A program made the position numbers and the translations under genes. DNA of 64,000 nt from Veillonella sp. T11011-6. Its GTDB lineage: Bacteria > Bacillota > Negativicutes > Veillonellales > Veillonellaceae. Below, piece after piece: positions 27,471 to 34,919 of this stretch. A model generated the notes under the pieces. The model did not search any database. It was not told the DNA's origin and saw only the letters and a program-made list of their open reading frames with translations. Numbering within the stretch: the first letter of the stretch is position 1; every line of letters begins with the position of its first letter. The stretch spans positions 377,001 to 441,000 of the forward strand of contig NZ_PPCW01000005.1 in NCBI RefSeq assembly GCF_002959755.1. The letters run 5' to 3'.

Positions 27471-28733
27471 ATGAAAAAACAATTCGCAACAATTTTTGCA
27501 GCAACAGCAGTATTAGGTGTAACAACAGCATTCGCTGCTAACCCATTCTCCGATGTAACTCCAGATAGCTGGGCATACCAAGCTGTATCCCAACTAGCAC
27601 AATCTGGTATCGTTAATGGTTACCCAGATGGTACTTTCAAAGGCCAAAATAACATCACTCGTTATGAAATGGCTCAAATGGTAGCTAAAGCAATGGCTAA
27701 CCAAGATCGCGCTAATGCAGAACAACAAGCTATGATTAACCGCTTGGCAGATGAGTTCTCCAATGAGTTGAACAGCTTGGGCGTACGCGTATCTCGTTTG
27801 GAAGATCGCGTAGGTAATGTAAAAGTAACTGGTGATGCCCGTATCCGTTACCAAGGCTCTGAAGATAAAGGCGTTTACAAAGCTAACAGCAAATCCTTAA
27901 CAGATGGCCGTGCACGTGTTCAATTCAACGGTAAAGTTAATGATAAAACAGAAGCTGTTGTTCGTGTAAAAGGTAATTACGAATTCGGTGATTCTACAAA
28001 AGGTGCTGATGCAACAATTGATCGTGCTTATGTAGATCACAAATTTGGTAATAGAGTATCTGCTAAAGGTGGTCGTTTCCAACAAACAATTGGTGGCGGT
28101 TTAATGTACGATGATACATTTGATGGTGCTCAATTGAACGTAGGTAATGACAAAGTTCAAGTACAAGGTGCTTATGGTTACATGATGGCCGGTGCTGCTG
28201 ATGGTAACTCCAAATCCGATAACCCTTCCGTAGCTTATGTAGGTGTTAAAGGTAAAGTTGGTCAAGAATCCACAGTTGGTGGTTTCTACTCTAAATTATC
28301 TAGCGGTAACTTGAACCATAACGGTTCCACAGTAAGCTCTGATGGCCAAGACGTATACGGCTTCAATGCAGACTTCCGTAAAGATAAAGTTTGGGTTGGT
28401 GGTGAATGGTTAAAAGCTTCCAACGTAAATGATTCCCAAGCTTGGACAGCTGGTGTTGGTTATGGTAACTACGACATCGCTAAAAAAGGTACATGGGATG
28501 TGAAAGGTCAATACTTCAACCAAAAAGCTAACGCTCCAATCGTAAGCTCCACTTGGGACCAAGCATATGACTTAACAAATACATCTAATGGTTACAAAGG
28601 TTACATGGCTAGCGTAAACTACGCAGTACAAGATAACGTAGGCTTATCTGCTGGTTATGGTTTCAACTCTAAAGACCAAAAAGGTAACGATCTTTCCGAT
28701 TTCTACCGTGCAGAATTAAATTACAAATTCTAA
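27471..28733 (+). CDS. ompM: OmpM-type SLH-domain outer-membrane porin, copy 1
   Basis: This 420-residue protein has a signal peptide (about 1-22, ending AFA-A), one SLH domain (about 22-80; NPFSDVTPDSWAYQAV, GIVNGYPDGTFKG, ITRYEMA) and a short helical stalk (about 80-110). A beta barrel fills the rest and ends in YKF. In Negativicutes such proteins bind peptidoglycan through the SLH domain and tether the outer membrane while forming pores. ATG 27471 is chosen over an in-frame upstream GTG at 27417 because the signal peptide starts there and AAGGA lies just before. It is a single-gene unit. Confidence 0.93.
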   Translation: MKKQFATIFAATAVLGVTTAFAANPFSDVTPDSWAYQAVSQLAQSGIVNGYPDGTFKGQNNITRYEMAQMVAKAMANQDRANAEQQAMINRLADEFSNELNSLGVRVSRLEDRVGNVKVTGDARIRYQGSEDKGVYKANSKSLTDGRARVQFNGKVNDKTEAVVRVKGNYEFGDSTKGADATIDRAYVDHKFGNRVSAKGGRFQQTIGGGLMYDDTFDGAQLNVGNDKVQVQGAYGYMMAGAADGNSKSDNPSVAYVGVKGKVGQESTVGGFYSKLSSGNLNHNGSTVSSDGQDVYGFNADFRKDKVWVGGEWLKASNVNDSQAWTAGVGYGNYDIAKKGTWDVKGQYFNQKANAPIVSSTWDQAYDLTNTSNGYKGYMASVNYAVQDNVGLSAGYGFNSKDQKGNDLSDFYRAELNYKF

Positions 28734-28746
28734 TTCCCTCACAAAC

Positions 28747-28776
28747 AAAAAAAGACTTCTTCGGAAGTCTTTTTTT
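28747..28776 (+). terminator. Terminator after ompM copy 1
   Basis: AGACTTC and GAAGTCT close on a TTCG tetraloop, flanked by A-run and T-run, as in other highly expressed genes. Confidence 0.93.
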
Positions 28777-29143
28777 GTTGCATATAAATCGGTAATATTT
28801 TCTTTTGTATATAATAGTATATATATAGTAAAATAAATCTATATATAGTGAACGTTAAAAATTAATTTGATTAGTATATATATAGATCTATCACACAATA
28901 TATTGTATGAGGTGTTTATGAACCATTTATGCATAAAATGGGTATATACTAATTAATAATAGTATCATTAATTAGTAAAACTTAATAATATATATGATAA
29001 TAAATCTCATTTGGTATGAAAAAAGATAAATTTGATTTTTTTAGTGAAAAAAAATAGACCTTATAAAACCAGATAAAATCTGAATTTTGGGTCATTTTAA
29101 ATTATAAAATTTTTATAATGAGAATGAAATTGAGAAAAAAGGG
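28777..29143. other. AT-rich intergenic region between the two ompM genes
   Basis: No gene, repeat copy or RNA was recognised in these 367 bases. They contain runs of TATATA and A/T tracts. Sequence similarity to the matching region before copy 1 is in composition only, as far as can be read by eye. Confidence 0.4.
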
Positions 29144-29172
29144 TTTACACGAAAATTAGGTTGTGCTAATAT
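29144..29172 (+). promoter_or_regulatory. ompM copy 2 promoter
   Basis: TTTACA at 29144-29149 is followed after 17 bases by TAATAT at 29167-29172, preceded by TGC (extended -10). Spacing and type equal those of the first ompM promoter. The predicted start of transcription is near 29179. Confidence 0.75.
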
Positions 29173-29178
29173 CACCCT

Positions 29179-29342
29179 ACAAGAAGTAACAAACACATGA
29201 AACGAAGAACTTCGATGTAGAATGTGGCGAGGAAACGTGGACACTCCCAAAAATTCTTAATCTGAAGAACAGAGTAGAATGTGAATGTTATGACTTGTAA
29301 CATTTAATATTTCTATTTTTTTCAGAAAGAAGGAATTCAACT
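29179..29342 (+). promoter_or_regulatory. Structured 5' leader of ompM copy 2
   Basis: The predicted 164-nt leader begins with an outer stem CTACA 29177-29181 with TGTAG 29216-29220, which encloses a small CGAA/TTCG hairpin at 29203-29214. The 20-nt element at 29228-29247 is identical to that before copy 1 and lies at the same distance from the predicted start, about +50. The stem bases differ from copy 1 while the pairing remains, which argues for a real RNA structure. Confidence 0.55.
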
Positions 29343-30554
29343 ATGAAAAAACAATTCGCAGCAATTTTCGCAGCAACAGCAGTTTTGGGTGTAACTACTG
29401 CATTCGCAGCTAACCCATTCTCCGATGTAACTCCAGATTCTTGGGCATACCAAGCAGTTTCCCAATTGGCAAACGCTGGTATCGTTAATGGTTACCCAGA
29501 TGGCACTTTCAAAGGCCAAAACAACATCACTCGTTACGAAATGGCTCAAATGGTAGCTAAAGCTATGGCTAACCAAGACCGCGCTAACGCTGAACAACAA
29601 GCTATGATCAACCGTTTGGCTGATGAATTCTCCAACGAATTGAACAACTTGGGCGTTCGTGTAGCTCGCTTGGAAGACCGCGTAGGTAACGTAAAAGTTA
29701 CTGGTGATGCTCGTCTTCGTTACCAAGATGCTGAACATGCTAAATCCAAATTCGACGCTCGTGCTCGTGTACAATTCAATGCAAAAGTAAACGATCGCAC
29801 TGACGCAGTTGTTCGTTTGACTTCTGGTAACTTCGAATTGGGTAACTCCCAAAACGGTGGTAACTCCAATGCTACAATCGATCGCGCTTATGTAAACCAT
29901 AAATTCGGCGAACGCGTATCCTTGAAAGCTGGTCGTTTCGGCCAAATTATCGGTGGCGGTTTAGCATTTGACGGTACTTTCGACGGTGCTCAATTGAACG
30001 CTGGTAACGACAAAATTATGGCTCAAGCAGCTTACGGTTACATGGTATCCGGCGAAGCAGCTGGCTTAACTAAAGACCAAAACGTAACTAACACTTACCT
30101 TGGCTTAAAAGGTAAAGTAGGTAAACACACTATGGTTGGTGGTTTCTACGATCGTGTAAACCAAGATAGCACTAATGGTTACAAAAATATCTACGGCTTC
30201 AACGCTGATGCTAACTTCGACAAAGTTTGGGTTGGTGGCGAATGGTTGAAAGACTCCCACGTTGATGAATCTCAAGCTTGGACTGCAGGTCTTGGCTTTG
30301 GCGACTACAACATCGCTAAAAAAGGTTCTTGGGATGTTAAAGGCCAATACTTCAACGCTAAAGCTAACGCTCCTATCGTTGATACTACTTACAACCACCT
30401 TTACACTACAAATGCTAAAGGTTGGATGGCTTCCGTTAACTATGCATTGCAAAACAACGTTGGCTTGTCCGCTAACTACGGTTTCGACTGGAAAACTCAA
30501 GACGGTGCTGATCTTAACGACTTCTACCGTGCAGACCTTAACTACAAATTCTAA
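29343..30554 (+). CDS. ompM: OmpM-type SLH-domain outer-membrane porin, copy 2
   Basis: This 403-residue paralogue of the preceding gene has the same signal peptide, SLH domain (about 22-80) and helical stalk. These are almost identical to copy 1 over the first 125 residues. The barrel diverges strongly, mainly in extracellular-loop-like segments, and is shorter; both end in YKF. Conserved anchor with variable barrel suggests porins of different selectivity or antigenic exposure on the same peptidoglycan tether. ATG follows AGAAAGAAGGAATTC. Single-gene unit with own promoter and terminator. Confidence 0.93.
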   Translation: MKKQFAAIFAATAVLGVTTAFAANPFSDVTPDSWAYQAVSQLANAGIVNGYPDGTFKGQNNITRYEMAQMVAKAMANQDRANAEQQAMINRLADEFSNELNNLGVRVARLEDRVGNVKVTGDARLRYQDAEHAKSKFDARARVQFNAKVNDRTDAVVRLTSGNFELGNSQNGGNSNATIDRAYVNHKFGERVSLKAGRFGQIIGGGLAFDGTFDGAQLNAGNDKIMAQAAYGYMVSGEAAGLTKDQNVTNTYLGLKGKVGKHTMVGGFYDRVNQDSTNGYKNIYGFNADANFDKVWVGGEWLKDSHVDESQAWTAGLGFGDYNIAKKGSWDVKGQYFNAKANAPIVDTTYNHLYTTNAKGWMASVNYALQNNVGLSANYGFDWKTQDGADLNDFYRADLNYKF

Positions 30555-30572
30555 TTTGATAGTTAACCATAT

Positions 30573-30603
30573 AAAAGGGACTCCTTCGGGAGTCTCTTTT
30601 TTT
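30573..30603 (+). terminator. Terminator after ompM copy 2
   Basis: GACTCC and GGAGTC close on a TTCG tetraloop, extended by weaker pairs and followed by TTTTTTT. Confidence 0.93.
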
Positions 30604-30842
30604 ATGAATAATCTATAGATTCCTATAACAAATTGATATAGAATGCCTTTTATTATGCAATTTTGATAATTAAAGATCAACTTATATACAAATAATACTT
30701 ATCTTTTATTTTGTGATTTATAAGCTCTGTTACTGGGAGAAGTAAAATATTTTTGATAGAGGATTACTGTATATTTCTATCTATATAAGTATTATAAATG
30801 GTATAATAAAGAGTATTAGATTTTCTTGTGAAGGAGGTAAGA

Positions 30843-31655
30843 ATGAATCCTTCTTTTTCTCATATAAAAATGGTAGCCATCGATTGTGATGAGACGTTAG
30901 TTCGAAGTGATAATACAGTTTCTGCGTATACAGTTGATGTATTGCATCGCTTGCAGCAGAAGGGAATTGGTATAACAATTGCAACTGGACGCATGTATCA
31001 AACGGCAAAACCAATTGGATTAGCATTACAACTTGGTAATGTTCCTATGATACTGTTCTCTGGTGGTTTAATCCAGGAGTTAGAAACGGGATATAAGCTA
31101 TTTGAACAAACTGTTCCTATAGATGTCGTATATCGTGTTTTTCAACTCGGTCAACAATATAGTTGGCATATACAATCGTACGTAGATGATCATTTACTGT
31201 GTCATCATAAAAATTGGCAATCCGATCATTATGAACAGCAAACAGGGGCTGTAGCTGAGTTTTTAGGTGATACAATTTATACACTTTCTTCAGAACCCAA
31301 TAAGCTCATTGCTATCGATACAGAAGAAGGAATCGATAGAATTATTGATATCTTGACCCCATTAGTTGGTAATCAAGTTACATTAGTGCGTAGTCAACGA
31401 GATTTCCTCGAAATCACTGCACCGAATGTATCAAAAGGGCGTGCATTAGCTCAATTAGCTTTAGATAATAATCTTAGTCTTGAAAATATAGTTTCCTTTG
31501 GAAATGCAGAGAACGATATTTCTATGTTAAGTGAAACGGGATATTCGGTAGCTGTTTCAAATGCAACAGAACATGTAAAATCTGTGGCTAATGAAGTATG
31601 TGGTCATCATAATGAAGATGGTGTAGCTCACTGGATAGAAAAGAATCTTTTATAA
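30843..31655 (+). CDS. Cof-type HAD phosphatase
   Basis: This 270-residue protein is a C2-cap HAD hydrolase. Motif I is AIDCDETLVRSD (about 14-25), with IATGRM as motif II, the KGRAL lysine and GNAENDISML as motif IV. Substrates of this group are sugar phosphates or flavin precursors and cannot be assigned here. ATG 30843 follows AAGGAGG; a GTG at 30828 overlaps that site. TATAAT at 30802-30807 may be the -10 of the operon, but the -35 is poor. It lies just before rapZ-yvcK-whiA and may share their transcript. Confidence 0.85.
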   Translation: MNPSFSHIKMVAIDCDETLVRSDNTVSAYTVDVLHRLQQKGIGITIATGRMYQTAKPIGLALQLGNVPMILFSGGLIQELETGYKLFEQTVPIDVVYRVFQLGQQYSWHIQSYVDDHLLCHHKNWQSDHYEQQTGAVAEFLGDTIYTLSSEPNKLIAIDTEEGIDRIIDILTPLVGNQVTLVRSQRDFLEITAPNVSKGRALAQLALDNNLSLENIVSFGNAENDISMLSETGYSVAVSNATEHVKSVANEVCGHHNEDGVAHWIEKNLL

Positions 31656-31667
31656 TGGAGTAAAACT

Positions 31668-32582
31668 ATGGAAGCATTTCGTTTATTAATTGTTACAGGC
31701 ATGTCTGGTGCCGGCAAAACTCAGGTTCTACAAGCATTAGAGGATATGGGCTATCTATGTATTGATAATATTCCTCCTATACTGATTCCTAAGCTAAGTG
31801 AAATTTGTCGACAAGGTGGAGAACGTACAAACCGTGTAGCTTTAGTTGTAGATATTCGCGGTGGTGAATTCTTTGAAGCCCTTTCATCATCTCTTGAAAC
31901 ATTAAGAGAAATGAAGGTAGATTATGAAATTGTCTTTATGGATGCTACAGATGAGACGTTAATTAGACGATATAAAGAAAGTCGTCGCAGCCATCCACTG
32001 GCTCCAGATGGGATGATCACTACAGGTTTGAAAGAAGAACGTCAGATATTAAATTCTGTACGACATAAAGCAGACTTCATTATTGATACAACGAATATGA
32101 AAACTGCGAGCCTCAAAGAGTATTTAAAAACTCGATTCACTCAAGTTGACGAAGGACATGGCATGTCTATTACAGTTGTAAGCTTTGGCTTTAAATATGG
32201 ATTACCATTGGATGCGGATATGGTTTGGGATGTTCGATTTTTACCAAACCCATTCTACATTCCAGATTTCCGTCATAAAACAGGTCGTGTGAAAGCTGTA
32301 AATGAATATATTCATTCTTTTGAAGTTACAGAGGAATTTAAAAAGCGTTATTTTGATACCATTGATTTTCTTGTGCCTAATTATGAACAAGAAGGGAAGT
32401 CTCAATTTATCGTTGCTGTAGGCTGTACAGGTGGTATGCATCGATCTGTGGCTATGGCAGAAGCATTATATTCGCATCTATTAGAAAACGGCTATCGCGT
32501 TTCTGTAGAACATCGAGATATGATGAAAAATAATGTAGAAGAAGATTATAATCCTCATGAAATTAAAACATTTGGTAACTAG
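31668..32582 (+). CDS. rapZ: RapZ/YvcJ-family nucleotide-binding protein
   Basis: This 304-residue P-loop protein has Walker A GMSGAGKTQ (about 11-19) and the family segments DATDETLIRRYKESRRSHPL and FGFKYGLPLDADMVWDVRFLPNPF. The C-terminal domain has GCTGGMHRSVAMAE. In E. coli RapZ controls GlmS synthesis through a small RNA; in Firmicutes the homologue YvcJ binds nucleotides with a less defined role. The rapZ-yvcK-whiA order is a conserved Firmicute cluster. Confidence 0.95.
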   Translation: MEAFRLLIVTGMSGAGKTQVLQALEDMGYLCIDNIPPILIPKLSEICRQGGERTNRVALVVDIRGGEFFEALSSSLETLREMKVDYEIVFMDATDETLIRRYKESRRSHPLAPDGMITTGLKEERQILNSVRHKADFIIDTTNMKTASLKEYLKTRFTQVDEGHGMSITVVSFGFKYGLPLDADMVWDVRFLPNPFYIPDFRHKTGRVKAVNEYIHSFEVTEEFKKRYFDTIDFLVPNYEQEGKSQFIVAVGCTGGMHRSVAMAEALYSHLLENGYRVSVEHRDMMKNNVEEDYNPHEIKTFGN

Positions 32583-32594
32583 ATAGGGGTTCAT

Positions 32595-33944
32595 ATGTTG
32601 CGAAAAAGATGGTTTCGGTGGCTTATTCCGGGCCTAAATATAAAACGTTGGCTTGCCCTATTTAGTTGTGGTGTAGGTCTTTTAATCATAGGCATTTCAT
32701 TGATATTTAATTATCAATGGCTTGCCGTTCTTGAAGATATTGTATTAGCCTTTTCTTATAATATGACGGGCTTTTACAATTATAATGTGCTCATTGCTGT
32801 AGGCGCTGTTGTACTATCGATTGGCGCTGTGTTAATGTTAATCGGTACGAGTAAGGTTATTAAAACGATTATTCGTGCTGTATTACCTAATCCTGATAGT
32901 AAGGTGTCAGATATTATTTTCCAAAATATACGCCTCGATAAAGGTCCTAAAATCGTTGTTATCGGCGGTGGTACAGGATTGTCTAATCTATTGCGTGGAT
33001 TGAAAACACACACATCTAATTTATCAGCTATTGTTACAGTAGCTGACGATGGTGGTTCATCAGGTCGTTTACGGGAAGATTTTAAAATGATTGCCCCTGG
33101 TGACTTACGAAACTGCTTGGTCGCATTAGCAGAACAAGAAGGGGTTATGGAAAATCTTTTCCGCTACCGCTTTGAAGGGGAAAATGAGCTATCTGGACAT
33201 AGTTTTGGCAATCTCTTTATTACAGCACTTGCTCAAGTATACGATGGCGATGTGGAGGAAGCACTTGAAGCAGCTAGTAAATTACTACGTGTACGAGGTC
33301 GTGTAATTCCTTCATCTACAGAGTTTATTAAATTGGTAGCAGAGATGACCGATGGTACCATTGTAGAAGGTGAAAGTAATATTCCAAACGCTGGTAAAAC
33401 CATTCGTCATATGTATAGCGAACCTGCGCAACCAAAGCCGGAAGGTGCTGCATTACGTGCTATCGATGAAGCCGATGTCATCATTTTTGGACCTGGTAGC
33501 TTATATACAAGTATCATTCCAAACTTGTTAACTGATAAAATTGCATCTCATATATGTGCTAGTAAGGCAAATAAGATTTATATTGCTAATGTTATGACTC
33601 AACCTGGTGAAACATCGGGCTATACACTTAGTGATCATGTGGAGGCTCTCATCGCTCATGGTGGGGAAGGCATCGTAGATACTGTACTGGCAAACGATGG
33701 GCCACTACCAATTCAAATGGTAGAACAATATAGTGCAGTAGGCTCTGAGCCTGTGGCATTAGATACTAAGAAACTACAAGCTAAAGGGATTCGCACGATT
33801 CGGGCTACTTTAATTAGTTCGAAAAAGCCAGCTGTTCATGATCCAGAACGGTTAGGTAAAGTAATTATGGATATTGTTCATGCCATGCAATCGGATACTG
33901 AACCACATATCTTAGAGTATTATCTCCAACGAGATGATCATTAA
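32595..33944 (+). CDS. yvcK: YvcK/GlgR-type protein with N-terminal membrane anchor
   Basis: The C-terminal two thirds (about 120-449) match the CofD-like YvcK family: GGGTGLSNLLRGLK (about 124-137), VTVADDGGSSGRLR, PGDLRNCL, SFGNLF and FGPGSLYTSIIPN. YvcK binds UDP-sugars and affects carbon metabolism and cell-wall growth. About 115 extra residues at the N-terminus carry two membrane helices (about 18-38 and 62-84); B. subtilis YvcK (about 317 residues) lacks these. The protein is thus probably held at the inner membrane. The reading frame and AGGGG site support this long start. Confidence 0.92.
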   Translation: MLRKRWFRWLIPGLNIKRWLALFSCGVGLLIIGISLIFNYQWLAVLEDIVLAFSYNMTGFYNYNVLIAVGAVVLSIGAVLMLIGTSKVIKTIIRAVLPNPDSKVSDIIFQNIRLDKGPKIVVIGGGTGLSNLLRGLKTHTSNLSAIVTVADDGGSSGRLREDFKMIAPGDLRNCLVALAEQEGVMENLFRYRFEGENELSGHSFGNLFITALAQVYDGDVEEALEAASKLLRVRGRVIPSSTEFIKLVAEMTDGTIVEGESNIPNAGKTIRHMYSEPAQPKPEGAALRAIDEADVIIFGPGSLYTSIIPNLLTDKIASHICASKANKIYIANVMTQPGETSGYTLSDHVEALIAHGGEGIVDTVLANDGPLPIQMVEQYSAVGSEPVALDTKKLQAKGIRTIRATLISSKKPAVHDPERLGKVIMDIVHAMQSDTEPHILEYYLQRDDH

Positions 33945-33959
33945 TGAGAAGGGATACCT

Positions 33960-34907
33960 ATGTCATTTGCTGAAGATGTAAAAAATGAATTATGCCAATA
34001 TGAATCCTCTAGTGATGCAGATGTGGCCATGAAAATTGAAGCGTCTTGCTTATTGCGCATGGGTGGATCTATCATTCTGGGGATGAAGGGCGCTGTTGGT
34101 ATTAGATTAGCTACTGCAAATAATGCAGTAGCTCGTCGCTTGTTAGGCATTTTAAAGAAACAATATGAATTGCCTACCAATGTATTAGTACGACAAGGGC
34201 TTAACTTGCGTAAGAAAAATATGTATACCCTATCTGTGGAGCCATCCATAGAAGGGCGACAGGCTTTAGAAGATCTTGCTTTATGGCCTGTAACTGAACA
34301 AATCCCTCGTAGTTGGCTTAAATCTATGGAGGCACGACGTGCCTTTTTACGAGGTGCCTTTTTAGGTGGTGGCTCTGTTAATAAGCCACAAAGTGATTAT
34401 CATCTTGAGTTTATGACCGGCAATGAGAATTTTGCAAAGGAAATTATCCACGTATTGCGGCTCTTTCACATTCATGCAGGATTGACGGAGCGTAAAGAAG
34501 AATATGTGGTATACCTTAAAGAAGGGGACGCGGTAACGAATTGCTTACAGATTATGGGTGCTCAATCAGCCTTGATGGAGTTTGAAAATGTGCGCATTAT
34601 GAAGACTGTGCGAAATCAAATCAATCGACAAGTAAACTGTGAGACCGCCAATTTACAAAAGGTTGTAGATGCTGCAGTACGTCAGGTAAAAGCAATTCGA
34701 ATCATCGATAGAGAAATTGGTATTGATGCATTGCCTGACAAGTTGAGGATTGTAGCCAGATTGAGATGGGACAATCCAGAAGCGAGTCTGAAAGAACTTG
34801 AAGAATTGATGGATGGCGAATTATCTAAGTCGGGTATTGGACATCGTTTAAAGAAAATTGAAGCATTAGCACTTACGTATGACCCTATGGGGCTTGAAGA
34901 AATATAG
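33960..34907 (+). CDS. whiA: WhiA regulator
   Basis: WhiA combines a LAGLIDADG-like N-terminal fold (about 1-220; FLRGAFLGGGSVNKP near 133-147) with a C-terminal helix-turn-helix (about 230-310; LPDKLRIVARLRWDNPEASLKELEEL). In Firmicutes it affects cell division and chromosome segregation; in actinomycetes it controls sporulation genes. The 315-residue length is normal. AAGGGAT precedes the ATG. It overlaps nothing and is followed 12 bases later by the large helical protein gene. Confidence 0.95.
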   Translation: MSFAEDVKNELCQYESSSDADVAMKIEASCLLRMGGSIILGMKGAVGIRLATANNAVARRLLGILKKQYELPTNVLVRQGLNLRKKNMYTLSVEPSIEGRQALEDLALWPVTEQIPRSWLKSMEARRAFLRGAFLGGGSVNKPQSDYHLEFMTGNENFAKEIIHVLRLFHIHAGLTERKEEYVVYLKEGDAVTNCLQIMGAQSALMEFENVRIMKTVRNQINRQVNCETANLQKVVDAAVRQVKAIRIIDREIGIDALPDKLRIVARLRWDNPEASLKELEELMDGELSKSGIGHRLKKIEALALTYDPMGLEEI

Positions 34908-34919
34908 AGGTATTAATAT

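Noticed and set aside
29337-29945. Long open frame on the minus strand across ompM copy 2 (and similar ones across copy 1)
   Set aside because: It mirrors the codon pattern of a highly expressed gene on the other strand and has no ribosome site, promoter or recognisable product.
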